Position numbers and translations under genes: made by a program. The notes under the pieces are model-generated. The model ran no database searches, had not been told where the DNA came from, and saw only the letters and a list, made by a program, of their open reading frames with translations. From Actinomycetota bacterium (GTDB lineage: Bacteria > Actinomycetota > Thermoleophilia > Gaiellales > Gaiellaceae), in contig PLBK01000014.1 of assembly GCA_003134505.1 (NCBI GenBank), positions 849-43,857 on the forward strand: DNA of 43,009 bases, read 5' to 3'. This document shows positions 31,141 to 39,316 of the stretch, one piece after another; position 1 is the stretch's first letter; the number at the start of each line of letters is the position of its first letter.

Positions 31141-32292
31141 CTAGCGAAACCACCGTTTTCGGCGTAGGCGTTCCAGCTCGTCGACTGCGCGGTCGCCGCC
31201 GTCGCTGGCGAACGCCTCCGCCGCCTGCCGGGCGTTCGCGCTGAAACTCGGGTCGGCGAGCAGCCGGTCGAGCGCAGTATGGATTTCGCCCCGACTCGCG
31301 TCCGACTCGAGCGTCAGGCCGGCGCCGAGCGCCTCGGCGCGTTCGCCGTTCCATGCCTGTTCGCGCATCAACGGGGAGACGAGCACCGGGACTCCATGCT
31401 CGAGGGCTGCCAGAACCGTGTTGTGGCCTCCGTGCGTCACGACAATCGTCGCTTCCGGCAAGACCGCCTCGTGCGGCACCCAGCGCTCGCCGACGGCGTT
31501 TGCAGGAAGGGGAACGGTGTCGGCGCCGATCGTCAGCCCTCGTAGGACGAGGACTCGCACCGTGAGCTCGCCGAGTACGTCGAGTACCTGCTGGACCTGA
31601 TCGCGTTGGAACCGGAAGAGACTGCTCAGCGTGACGAGCACGAGCGGTCGGCGATCGTCAGCGGGCCACGGTGAATGCCAGACGACTGGATCGGGATCGC
31701 TCATCCGGCCGACGTACTTCACCCTCCTGTCGAGCCGTCGAGAGGGCGGGAAGTCGAAGACCGCCGCCGAGAGCACGAGGATGAGCCTCACGTGCGCCAG
31801 CACCGCCTCCGGGGTCTGCCTGGGAAGCGTCCGCAGGCCGAGACGCGCGCGGGCCGGGTTGACCTGCTGCAGGATGCTGCCGTACCAGAAATACCAGGGC
31901 TGGTACAGGAGCGGGAGCACGCACGCCGTGCGCACCTTCGCGGCCTCGGCGGCTGCGAAGCCAGCCGAGAGAGCAACGTCGACCACGGCTGCGTCGGGTC
32001 GCCGCTCGTCCAGCGCTCGCTTCACCTCCTCGGCGAGCACCGGCGAGCCGAGGTGCCGACTTGCCTCACCGACGACCTCCATGAACGGCACTCCCTCCGG
32101 CTGAATCCACGGCTCGACCGACTCGTGCGGGACAAGGTCGCATCCCGCTGCCGCGACCTGCTCTGCGAGGCTCGACGGCGCGTGCACCGTCACCTCGTGT
32201 CCCCTGCGCACGAGCCGCTTCGCAAGCACCAGCTCGGGCGTGGCATGACCCAGCAGATGGTCCATGACGAAGAGAAACCGCCCCGACTTCAC
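31141..32292 (-). CDS. GT1-family glycosyltransferase (MGT/UGT-like)
   Basis: A 383-residue GT-B enzyme: N-terminal FLFVMDHLLGHATPELVLAK (acceptor side) and C-terminal VVTHGGHNTVLAALEHGVPV followed by SPLMREQAWNGERAEALGAG, the nucleotide-sugar signature of macrolide and flavonoid glycosyltransferases. It probably transfers a sugar to a lipid or small aglycone; the acceptor cannot be predicted. It stands alone between non-related genes, with the nested palindrome after its stop. Confidence 0.9.
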   Translation of the reverse strand: MKSGRFLFVMDHLLGHATPELVLAKRLVRRGHEVTVHAPSSLAEQVAAAGCDLVPHESVEPWIQPEGVPFMEVVGEASRHLGSPVLAEEVKRALDERRPDAAVVDVALSAGFAAAEAAKVRTACVLPLLYQPWYFWYGSILQQVNPARARLGLRTLPRQTPEAVLAHVRLILVLSAAVFDFPPSRRLDRRVKYVGRMSDPDPVVWHSPWPADDRRPLVLVTLSSLFRFQRDQVQQVLDVLGELTVRVLVLRGLTIGADTVPLPANAVGERWVPHEAVLPEATIVVTHGGHNTVLAALEHGVPVLVSPLMREQAWNGERAEALGAGLTLESDASRGEIHTALDRLLADPSFSANARQAAEAFASDGGDRAVDELERLRRKRWFR

Positions 32293-32351
32293 GCCGGGAA
32301 CTATGACTGTCGGGCTCGAGCGCCCGATGAGGGATCTCGACTTGACGGCTA

Positions 32352-32394
32352 CTAGGTACTGATCATCGTCTTCTGAACCGGCTCGGCGGCGACC
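32352..32394 (-). pseudogene. fragment matching the 3' end of the ornithine-cyclodeaminase-like gene
   Basis: On the minus strand this stretch reads VAAEPVQKTMIST-stop, against VAAGVGIEKKMIST-stop at the true gene end (33239-33284). The last 23 bp match in 21 positions and the first 11 bp perfectly, with a one-codon indel and divergence between. It follows immediately after the lysin-like gene stop. It looks like a displaced or duplicated gene end, as left when DNA integrates at a gene 3' terminus. Confidence 0.7.
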
Positions 32395-33224
32395 TAGGTG
32401 GGATTCGGTGCTCCGGGCCCGCCGGCCTGTCCGTAGTCGGCGCTACTCGCCACCGTTCTATTCCTGTCGACCTCTACGCCGGCGACCACGACTTTGTGGT
32501 CGGAGGTGCTGCAGTCGTATTGATAGATATGGCAGTGCGGATGGACGTTGCCCCCTGACCAGGCCAGTGTCTGCCATGCGTACGTGACCAGCTTGTTGTC
32601 GAGTGCGTGCTCGACCACCGCGTACCCGCCGTACACGCCAGCGCGATGGAGGCCGATCGTGGCCGAGGCCCCCTGGAGGTATTCGCCAACCATCGGCAGT
32701 TGGCTCTGCGAGGGTTCGAAATCCACAGCGAAGTAGATGGGGCAACCGGCGATTCCGAGCTCCTTCACTTGCGCGTCGGCCGCCTGGGCATCGATCACGC
32801 CCTGGTGTCGCCCGCCCATCGCATTGGTCTCAGCTCCTTCGAACACGACGACGATCCCGATGCCATGCGCCTTGAAATCGGCAACCTCCTCATGCCTGAG
32901 ATTCTTGGGATTACCCGGTGACGAAACGTACCTACAGACGAAGCTGATTCCGTTGGCCTTCGCCTGCGCGCCGGACATCGGCCCAGAGAACGAATAGTCG
33001 ACTCCCTCGAGCGCATGACCGGGCGGTCGGTGTGGGGCCGGCGGCGACTGCTCCATCGCCTTCCACGTTGCCGGTCCGACGATGCCGTCTACCGCGAGTC
33101 CGTTGTCCTTCTGAAAAGCCCTGACCGCTGCCTCCGTCATCGGCCCCCAGACCCCGTCCTGCGCAACATGAACCTTGGCCTGAACCATCTGAACCGTAAC
33201 GCCAGAGACGCTAACGTGGCCCAT
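32394..33224 (-). CDS. lysin-like protein: peptidoglycan-binding domain plus DUF1906 (GH25-like)
   Basis: A 276-residue protein. Residues 9-58 are a peptidoglycan-binding domain 1 (VHVAQDGVWGPMTEAAVRAF, VDGIVGPATW). Residues about 72-255 are a DUF1906 glycoside-hydrolase-like barrel (GVDYSFSG, FVCRYV, GIGIVVVFEG, PIYFAVDFE, GVYGGYAVVEHA), with acidic candidates D76, D168 and E170. No signal peptide is visible, as in phage endolysins. A GGAAGGAGGG Shine-Dalgarno precedes the ATG, 14 bp after the upstream gene stop. GC in 32821-32940 is 55% (66 of 120), far below neighbours (about 78% in 33541-33600), suggesting transfer. Duplicated flanks support insertion. Confidence 0.85.
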   Translation of the reverse strand: MGHVSVSGVTVQMVQAKVHVAQDGVWGPMTEAAVRAFQKDNGLAVDGIVGPATWKAMEQSPPAPHRPPGHALEGVDYSFSGPMSGAQAKANGISFVCRYVSSPGNPKNLRHEEVADFKAHGIGIVVVFEGAETNAMGGRHQGVIDAQAADAQVKELGIAGCPIYFAVDFEPSQSQLPMVGEYLQGASATIGLHRAGVYGGYAVVEHALDNKLVTYAWQTLAWSGGNVHPHCHIYQYDCSTSDHKVVVAGVEVDRNRTVASSADYGQAGGPGAPNPT

Positions 33225-33238
33225 CAGAGCCCTCCTTC

Positions 33239-33284
33239 CTAGGTGCTGATCATCTTCTTCTCGATGCCGACGCCGGCGGCGACC
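33239..33284 (-). repeat. 3' end of the ornithine-cyclodeaminase-like gene, second copy at 32352-32394
   Basis: The 46-bp terminal segment ends with ATG-ATC-AGC-ACC-TAG on the minus strand and is the intact partner of the fragment at 32352-32394, in the same orientation. The two copies bracket the lysin-like gene. Confidence 0.7.
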
Positions 33285-34252
33285 GCGCGCTCGTACTCGA
33301 GCGGCACCGTCGCCGAGTCCTGCAGGGCGATGCCGGTCGAGTCGAAGACCGTGATCTGATCGTCGGACTGCCGCCCCTCGAGCTCGCCGCAGATCACCTT
33401 GCCGATCTCGCCGGCTACGTCGCCCTCCGTGATCAGCCCCTCACGCAGCGCGACGTTGATCTCGCCGTCCTCGCGGCACTGGCGGATGTCGTCGACGAAG
33501 ACGCGGGCCTGCTTCAGCGTCCGCGGGTCGAGCTCCTGCTCCCCGGCGAGGTCGGCCCCGAGCGCCGCGATGTGCGTCCCCGGCGAGACCCAGTCGTCCT
33601 CGACGAGGTACTCGCGCGCGTGCGTGCCCGTGACGATGACGTCGGCGCCGCGCACGGCTTGCTCGACATCGGTCGTCGGTCGCAGCTCGAGGTGCGGATA
33701 GGAGGGCTGCTCCGCGGCGACGAAGCGGTCGAGGGACTCCTGCGTCCGGCTCCAGATCCGCACCTCGTCCCAGTCGAACACGGCGTCGCACGTCGCGAGC
33801 GTGCCCTTGCCAACGCTGCCCGAGCCGAGGATCGCGAGTACCTTCGAGTCCTTGCGCGCCAGCCACTTCGCCGACACCGCCGCCGAGGCGCCCGTCCGCA
33901 TCAGCGTGTGGTGCGAGCCGTCGCAGATCGCGAGCGGAAAGCCGGTCTCGGGGTGCGTGTAGACGAGGATCGAGAACACGGCCGGCAGCTCGTACTGCGA
34001 GTTGTCCTCGCGGATCGAGACCCACTTGCACGCCGCCGCCTCGGGCTCCTCGATCCAGGACGGCATCACCTCCCACTCGCCCTTGTAGCGGTCGAGGACG
34101 ATGTGGCCTTTCGGCTCCATGTAGACCCGGCCGAGCCCGTGCATGCGGTACGCGTGCTCGACGCAGTCGTTGTACTCGCCTGGCGTGAGGAGACCGACCA
34201 TGTCCGTTCGCCCGAGGATGAGCGTCTTGCGATGTCGCCAGCTCTCCGCCAC
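33239..34252 (-). CDS. ornithine cyclodeaminase/mu-crystallin family protein (tyramine oxidase subunit B-like)
   Basis: A 337-residue protein with the OCD-family layout: an N-terminal dimerisation part (HIVLDRYKGEWEVMPSWIEE, CKWVSIREDNS), then a Rossmann NAD-binding domain VLAILGSGSVGKG with WSRTQESLDRF and GADVIVTGTHAREYLVE. Proteins of this sub-branch are often annotated as tyramine oxidase subunit B; here no oxidase partner is adjacent. It may be an imine reductase or cyclodeaminase. Divergent from the second M20 amidohydrolase across 64 bp. Its 3' end is duplicated beyond the lysin-like gene. Confidence 0.85.
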   Translation of the reverse strand: MAESWRHRKTLILGRTDMVGLLTPGEYNDCVEHAYRMHGLGRVYMEPKGHIVLDRYKGEWEVMPSWIEEPEAAACKWVSIREDNSQYELPAVFSILVYTHPETGFPLAICDGSHHTLMRTGASAAVSAKWLARKDSKVLAILGSGSVGKGTLATCDAVFDWDEVRIWSRTQESLDRFVAAEQPSYPHLELRPTTDVEQAVRGADVIVTGTHAREYLVEDDWVSPGTHIAALGADLAGEQELDPRTLKQARVFVDDIRQCREDGEINVALREGLITEGDVAGEIGKVICGELEGRQSDDQITVFDSTGIALQDSATVPLEYERAVAAGVGIEKKMIST

Positions 34253-34302
34253 GGCACGACTCTACGGCTCGACGCCCTTCGCGACAACCGCGAGGAGCGC
34301 TG

Positions 34303-34308
34303 TAAAGT
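34303..34308 (+). promoter_or_regulatory. -10-like TAAAGT before the second M20 gene
   Basis: TAAAGT lies 8 nt before ATG 34317, predicting a leaderless or near-leaderless transcript. No good -35 hexamer is seen at 17-18 bp. Confidence 0.4.
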
Positions 34309-34316
34309 CGAGCCGC

Positions 34317-35552
34317 ATGGTCGACAGAGAGCGGAGCGCAGCGCGGATCGAGCTCGACATCGAGACGCTCGCCGGCCCCGGCTACACGCTCTCCGACGAG
34401 GCGATCCGCCGTTACGCCTACACGCCCGTCTACCGCGCGACGCTCGACTACTTCACGGCGGCGCTCCGCGAGCTCGGCTTCGAGGTCTCGGAGGACCCGG
34501 TCGGCACGCTCGTCGCGCGCAACCGCCCGGCCGGCGAACCGGTCTTCGGCGTCGGCTCGCACTGCGACTCGAACCGCAACGGCGGCAAGTACGACGGCAC
34601 GATGGGCGTCGTCACGGCCCTCGAGGTCTGCCGGCTGAACGAGGAGCTCGGCTACAGCCTCCCGCTCCAGCTCGTCTCCTTCCTCGAGGAGGAGGGCTCC
34701 GGCTTCGGCCAGATGCTGCTCGGGAGCCGGATCATGCTCCAGCGCGTCACGGAGGAGGAGCTCCGCGACTCGTTCCGCGCCGTGGACGACGGACGCTCGT
34801 TCTGGGAGCACGCGGCCGAAGCGGGGTACGAGCCCGAGCGCTGGCGCGAGTCGGCGCATGTACTGGACGATCTCTCCGGCTGGATCGAGATGCACATCGA
34901 GCAGGCGCGCGTGCTCCAGGACACGGGCAACCGGATCGGCGTGGTGACCGCGATCGCCGGCTACGTGCACGCGGACATCACGGCCGCGGGCCGGGCCGAC
35001 CATGCCGGCGCGACGCCGATGGACTTCCGGCGCGACCCCGGCGTCGTCGCGGCCGAGTGCATCCTCGAGCTCGAGCGGCTCGCCCGCGCGGCCGGCAAGG
35101 GCACCGTCGCCACCGTTGGCGAGATCGCTTTCGAGCCCGGGCTGATCAACGTCGTGCCGGCCCGCGCCCGCTTCTCGCTCGACATCCGCGGCGTCGACGA
35201 GGACGCGTTCCGCGGCGTCGCCCGCGATATCGCCGCGTTCGCATCCCAGGCCGCCGAGCGGCGCGGGATGACGGCCGTGTTCGAGCAGCGTCAGACGCTG
35301 GCCGCGACGCCGCTCGACGGGCGGACGGTCTCGGCGCTCGAGGCTGCCGCGATCGAGACGGGCGAGCCGTTCATGCTCATGCCCTCGGGCGCCGCGCACG
35401 ACACGATGTGCGTGGCCGAGCGCGTGCCGAGCGCGATGGTCTTCGTTCCCTGCAAGGACGGGATCAGCCACTCGCCGCTCGAGGCCGCGAGCCCCGCGGA
35501 CGCCGCCCTCGCGGCCGAGATCATCCTGAACGCGATTCGCTCGCTGCAGTAG
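34317..35552 (+). CDS. M20-family Zn amidohydrolase (allantoate / N-carbamoyl amino acid hydrolase), copy 2
   Basis: A 411-residue AllC/HyuC-type enzyme: VGSHCDSNRNGGKYDGTMGV with metal His and Asp, QLVSFLEEEGSGFGQMLLGS with the Glu pair, EMHIEQARVLQDTG, ITAAGRADHAGATPMDFRRD and the C-terminal PSGAAHDTMCVAE. The ATG at 34317 is preferred over the longer frame to 34143 because it gives a family-length protein. It is clearly diverged from the copy at 17511, so substrates may differ. The last 32 bp overlap the convergent MFS gene. N-carbamoyl amino acids are plausible because a hydantoinase lies downstream. Confidence 0.91.
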   Translation: MVDRERSAARIELDIETLAGPGYTLSDEAIRRYAYTPVYRATLDYFTAALRELGFEVSEDPVGTLVARNRPAGEPVFGVGSHCDSNRNGGKYDGTMGVVTALEVCRLNEELGYSLPLQLVSFLEEEGSGFGQMLLGSRIMLQRVTEEELRDSFRAVDDGRSFWEHAAEAGYEPERWRESAHVLDDLSGWIEMHIEQARVLQDTGNRIGVVTAIAGYVHADITAAGRADHAGATPMDFRRDPGVVAAECILELERLARAAGKGTVATVGEIAFEPGLINVVPARARFSLDIRGVDEDAFRGVARDIAAFASQAAERRGMTAVFEQRQTLAATPLDGRTVSALEAAAIETGEPFMLMPSGAAHDTMCVAERVPSAMVFVPCKDGISHSPLEAASPADAALAAEIILNAIRSLQ

Positions 35553-36702
35553 CGCCCCTGGCCCCGAGCTGGGTCGCGCTCGGGAGCAGCAGCAGCGCGC
35601 CCACCCAGGCGGCGGCCAGGATGCCGAAGCCGAGCCGCCCGTCGCCCGGCCCGGAGAAGGTGAGCCCGATCAGCGGCGTGCCGACCAGCGTCACGAGCGC
35701 CGCGGCGCCGTTGACGAAGCCGACCGCCGTCGCCGGCGCGTCGGGGCGGGTGAGCGCGGCGCCGGTGAACGAGGGCGCGAACGGGATCCCCGCGGCGAGC
35801 CCGATCAGCGCCGCGCCGAGAATCGCGAGCGGGACCGGCTGCGCGACGGCCAGCGCGACCGTGCCGACCGCGCCGGCGGCAAGGCTCCCGGCGACGGCGA
35901 CCCGCATCCGCTCGGGCCGCTCGCGCAGAATCCAGCCCCCGAGTGGCCGGGTGACGATCCCGAGCGTCAGCGTCAGCGCGCCGACGAGCCCGGCCGAGCC
36001 CTTCGAGAGCCCGCCGTGCCGGTGGAGCAGCGTCACGACCCAGTTGCCGATCACGATGCTGAGGCCGAGCGAGGCGGCATAGAGCGCGGCGAGCCGGTAA
36101 AGGCGCGCGTCGCGGAAGATCCCCGCCGGCGCGTGCTCCGCGCGGGCGTGCCTCGTTCGCTCGACGTCGCGCGGGGCCGCGGCGAGCGCGACGAGCCCGA
36201 CGGCACCGACCACGATCGCGGTCACGAACGGCGCCCGCCAGCCGATCGCATCGTCGACCGGGGGCACGATCGCGAGCGCGAGGCCGCCGCCCGCGAGCGC
36301 GACCCCGCCGAACAGCCCCTGCGCGAACGGCGAGCCGCCCTGGACGCGGACGTAGGCGCTCCCGGAGACGAACGCGAGCCCGGTGCCGACGCCGGTCAGC
36401 GCGCGGGCGACGAGCGCGAGCGCCGTGTCCGGCGAAGCGAGCGCCAGCACGTTGAAGCAGACGATCAGCACCAGCCCGACCAGCGAGACCCGGCGCTCGC
36501 CGAAGCGGTCGCTCGCCTTTCCAGCCGGAACCTGCAGCAGCAGGTGCATGACGAACAAGGCCGTCGTGAACAGGCCGACCGTGGCCAGCCCGATTCCGTA
36601 GCTCTTCGCGAGCTGCTGCGCGACGGCGCCGGTGTTCGAGATGTTCCAGCCCGAGGCGAGGCCGGCCGCACAGCCGCCCGCGACGGCGAGACGGACGTTC
36701 AC
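35521..36702 (-). CDS. MFS transporter
   Basis: A 393-residue membrane protein with about 12 helices. The inter-helix 2-3 motif AGKASDRFGERRVSLVGL is the MFS signature, and ALTGVGTGLAFVSGSAYV and GALTLTLGIVTRPLGGWILR fit helices 4 and 7-8. GTG start at 36702; the frame continuing to 38424 is shadow of other genes. The substrate is unknown; the setting suggests nitrogen compounds. Divergent from the DMT transporter across a 51-bp gap with a tandem repeat. Confidence 0.9.
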   Translation of the reverse strand: MNVRLAVAGGCAAGLASGWNISNTGAVAQQLAKSYGIGLATVGLFTTALFVMHLLLQVPAGKASDRFGERRVSLVGLVLIVCFNVLALASPDTALALVARALTGVGTGLAFVSGSAYVRVQGGSPFAQGLFGGVALAGGGLALAIVPPVDDAIGWRAPFVTAIVVGAVGLVALAAAPRDVERTRHARAEHAPAGIFRDARLYRLAALYAASLGLSIVIGNWVVTLLHRHGGLSKGSAGLVGALTLTLGIVTRPLGGWILRERPERMRVAVAGSLAAGAVGTVALAVAQPVPLAILGAALIGLAAGIPFAPSFTGAALTRPDAPATAVGFVNGAAALVTLVGTPLIGLTFSGPGDGRLGFGILAAAWVGALLLLPSATQLGARGATAASESRSG

Positions 36703-36720
36703 GCCTGCAGTCGTCCGGGC

Positions 36721-36750
36721 ATCGTGAGAGCCTAGATCGTGAGAGCCTAA
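36721..36750. repeat. 15-bp tandem duplication in the MFS/DMT divergent promoter gap
   Basis: ATCGTGAGAGCCTAG is followed directly by ATCGTGAGAGCCTAA. On the minus strand each unit contains TAGGCT, a TANNNT -10-like hexamer, upstream of the MFS gene, so the duplication may double a promoter element or an operator. Confidence 0.8.
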
Positions 36751-36753
36751 GAC

Positions 36754-37623
36754 GTGCTCGCCGTCCTCTTCGCTGCCCTGGCCGGTCTCGGCTTCGGTCT
36801 GCTCGCGGTCACGATCCGCTCCGCGCTCGGGCGCGGAGGCGATCCGGAGGTCGGGGCGATCGTGCTCGCTCCCGTGGCCTTTCTCGTCGCGCTCGTCGCC
36901 GCCGCGGCGCACGGCGACTTCGGCCACGTCCACCCGGGCGACCTGTGGCAGTTCGCACTGATCGGCCTGCTCGTGCCGGGTGCGTCGCAGATCGTGTTCA
37001 TCCAGTCGATCCGGCTCGCCGGCCCCTCGCGGGCGGCAATTCTGATCGGCGTCGCGCCGCTCGTCTCGGCGCTGCTCGCGATCCTGTTCCTCGGCGAGCC
37101 GGCACGCGCGGGGCTGATCATCGGAACGGTGATCGTCGTCGCCGGCGGCGCGGCGCTTGCGGGCGAGCGCGCACGGCCGGCGCATTTCCGTGCCCTCGGG
37201 GCGGCCGCCGCCCTCCTGTGCGCGCTCATGTTCGGCATTCGCGACAACCTCGTCCGCGACGCCGCGCGCCACGCGCATCCACCGCCCCTGCTGGCCACGG
37301 CGGCCTCGCTGCTGGGCGCGAGCGCGATCGTGCTCGCCTACCTCCTGGTCGTGCGCCGGCGCGAGCTGCGCGCGCATTTCCGGCCTGCCCTTGCCGCGTT
37401 CTCCCCGTCGGGCCTGACGCTCGGCGCGGCGTACATCTGCCTGATCGAGGCGCTCGCCCACGGCCGTGTCACGGTCGTCTCGCCGCTGAACGCGACGCAG
37501 TCGCTCTGGGGCGTGATCTTCGCGGCGCTGGTCGTCGGCCGGAGCGAGATGATCGGCCGCCGGACCGTGCTCGCAGGCCTGCTCGTCGTCGCGGGCGGCG
37601 CCCTGATCGGCGCGACCCGCTAG
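36754..37623 (+). CDS. DMT-superfamily (EamA) transporter
   Basis: A 289-residue membrane protein with two EamA halves and about 10 helices: LAGLGFGLLAVTIRSAL, GAPLVSALLAILFLGEP-like turn (APLVSALLAILFLGEPARAG), and PLNATQSLWGVIFAALVVGR in the second half. GTG start at 36754. The stop codons of this gene and the convergent dehydrogenase share one CTAG (37620-37623). The substrate is unknown; members export amino acids, nucleobases or metabolites. Confidence 0.88.
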   Translation: MLAVLFAALAGLGFGLLAVTIRSALGRGGDPEVGAIVLAPVAFLVALVAAAAHGDFGHVHPGDLWQFALIGLLVPGASQIVFIQSIRLAGPSRAAILIGVAPLVSALLAILFLGEPARAGLIIGTVIVVAGGAALAGERARPAHFRALGAAAALLCALMFGIRDNLVRDAARHAHPPPLLATAASLLGASAIVLAYLLVVRRRELRAHFRPALAAFSPSGLTLGAAYICLIEALAHGRVTVVSPLNATQSLWGVIFAALVVGRSEMIGRRTVLAGLLVVAGGALIGATR

Positions 37624-38666
37624 CCGGCTGCGACCCTGGCGGCCACGGCGTCGCCGACCTCGCGCGTCGTCGCGCTGCCGCCGACGTCGCGCGTGCGCGG
37701 GCCGTCGCGGCACACGTCCTCGAGCGCGCCGAGCAACCGGGCCGCGGCGTCGGCCTCGTCCAGGTGCTCGAGCATCAACACGGCGCTCCAGATCGCGCCC
37801 GCCGGGTTGGCCACGCCCTGGCCGGCGATGTCCGGCGCCGAGCCGTGCACGGGCTCGAAGATGCCGAGCTCGCTCGTCCCCGGCGCGATGTTGGCCGAGG
37901 CGGCCATGCCCATCCCGCCCTGGATCGCCGCGCCCAGGTCGGTGAGGATGTCCGCGAAGAGGTTCGACGCGACGACGACGTCGAGCGAGTCCGGCGATCG
38001 CACCATCCGCGCCGCGAGCGCGTCGACGAGCACCCGCTCCACGCGCACGCCGGGGAAGTCGCCCGCGATCTCGACGACGACCTCGTCCCAGAGCACGTAG
38101 CCGAACCGCGACGCGTTCGACTTGGTCGCGCTGGTCAAGAGCCCGCGCCGCTGCGCCGCACACTCGAAGGCGAGCCTCACCACCCGCTCGACCCCCGCGC
38201 GCGTGAACACCGACGTCTCGAGCGCCACCTCCGTCGGAAGCCCGCGGTGCGCCCGGCCCCCCACGCCGGCGTACTCGCCCTCGGTGTTCTCGCGGACGAA
38301 CAGGATGTCGAAGTCGTCCGGCCCACGACCCGCGAGCGGCCCCGGGATCCCCGGCAGGAGGCGGCAGGGCCGCAGGTTCGCCCACAGGTCGAGCCGCTGC
38401 CTGAGCTCGAGGATCGAGCCCCACAGCGAGACGTGATCCGGCACCGACGGGTCGCCGATCGCCCCGAGCAGCACCGCCTGGAAGCCGTCGAGCTCCCCCT
38501 CCCAGTCCTCCGGCATCATCCGCCCGTGCTCGTGGTACCAGGCAGAGCCCCAGGGCAGCTCGGCCCAGTCGATCGGGAGCCCCAGCGCGTCGAGCGCCTT
38601 CCGGGCCTCCCCAACGACCTCCGGCCCGACCCCGTCGCCCGCCAGGACGGCGACGCGGTGGCTCAA
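37620..38666 (-). CDS. isocitrate/isopropylmalate dehydrogenase-family enzyme (tartrate/D-malate dehydrogenase-like)
   Basis: A 348-residue decarboxylating dehydrogenase: VAVLAGDGVGPEVVGEARKA, LRQRLDLWANLRPCRLLPG, FVRENTEGEYAGVGG, TSATKSNASRFGYVLWDEVV, SNLFADILTDLGAAIQGGMG and EPVHGSAPDIAGQGVANPAG. RENTEGEYAGVGG and TSATKSN are closer to the tartrate/D-malate dehydrogenase (DmlA) branch than to LeuB, and no leu genes are nearby. TTG start at 38666 overlaps the stop of the amidase gene by 4 bp (TTGA). It is the last gene of the hydantoinase operon; its role there is unclear. Confidence 0.88.
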   Translation of the reverse strand: MSHRVAVLAGDGVGPEVVGEARKALDALGLPIDWAELPWGSAWYHEHGRMMPEDWEGELDGFQAVLLGAIGDPSVPDHVSLWGSILELRQRLDLWANLRPCRLLPGIPGPLAGRGPDDFDILFVRENTEGEYAGVGGRAHRGLPTEVALETSVFTRAGVERVVRLAFECAAQRRGLLTSATKSNASRFGYVLWDEVVVEIAGDFPGVRVERVLVDALAARMVRSPDSLDVVVASNLFADILTDLGAAIQGGMGMAASANIAPGTSELGIFEPVHGSAPDIAGQGVANPAGAIWSAVLMLEHLDEADAAARLLGALEDVCRDGPRTRDVGGSATTREVGDAVAARVAAG

Positions 38667-39316
38667 ACCGCTGCGCCCACGCGCCCCGGCACGCTCACGA
38701 CGTACGCGAGCGCCTCCTCGAGCGGCACCACGTCCGCGTACTTCGCCTGGATGTCGAACAGATTCGCGTCGTGCGGCGCCTGCGCGCGGTCGCCGACGCA
38801 CTCGCGCGGGACGAGCGTCGGCCAGCCGTACTGGAGCAGGTCGATCGCCGTCGCCCGCACGCAGCCGCTCGTGGTCGCGCCGCACAGGATCACCGTGTCG
38901 ACGCCCTGCGAGACGAGGATCGAGGCGAGGTTCGTGCCGAAGAAGCCCGATGCGCCCTTCTTGACGACGATCGGCTCGTCTTCGCGGCGCTCGAGCCGCG
39001 GATCGAGGTCGACCCAGTGGCCGCCGAGCTCGAGGTCGCGGAGCGCGGGCGCCTTCTGCAGCCACAGACCGCCGTCCTTCCCGGACGGCTCGAAGCCGAT
39101 CGTCGTGAAGACGACCGGCAAGCCCTTGTCACGAGCGGCATCCAGCAAGCGGCGCGTCGCCTCGACCTCGGCTGTCATGTCCGCGCCCAGCGCGCACCCC
39201 GGATCGGTGAAGCCGCACGAGAAGTCGACGACGAGGACGGCGGGGCTCTGCCCGCGTGTCACCGTGTGCCCGAGCCCCGCCTTCTCGTAGACCTCGCGGG
39301 CCTGCTCGTCGCTCAC
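38663..39316 (-). CDS. isochorismatase-family cysteine hydrolase (N-carbamoylsarcosine amidase-like), copy 2
   Basis: A 217-residue enzyme with triad Asp31 (VLVVDFSCGFTDPG), Lys119 (IVVKKGASGFFGTN) and Cys152 (GATTSGCVRAT). RECVGDRAQAPHDANLFDIQ matches the copy at 19983 and the N-carbamoylsarcosine amidohydrolase group. GTG start at 39316 overlaps the hydantoinase stop by 4 bp, so it is co-translated with the enzyme that would produce its N-carbamoyl substrate. This makes N-carbamoyl amino acid hydrolysis the most likely job. Confidence 0.9.
   Translation of the reverse strand: MSDEQAREVYEKAGLGHTVTRGQSPAVLVVDFSCGFTDPGCALGADMTAEVEATRRLLDAARDKGLPVVFTTIGFEPSGKDGGLWLQKAPALRDLELGGHWVDLDPRLERREDEPIVVKKGASGFFGTNLASILVSQGVDTVILCGATTSGCVRATAIDLLQYGWPTLVPRECVGDRAQAPHDANLFDIQAKYADVVPLEEALAYVVSVPGRVGAAV

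Noticed and set aside
36703-38424. Upstream extension of the MFS frame to 967 codons
   Set aside because: The extension is antisense to the DMT transporter and overlaps the dehydrogenase; family-like sequence begins only at GTG 36702.
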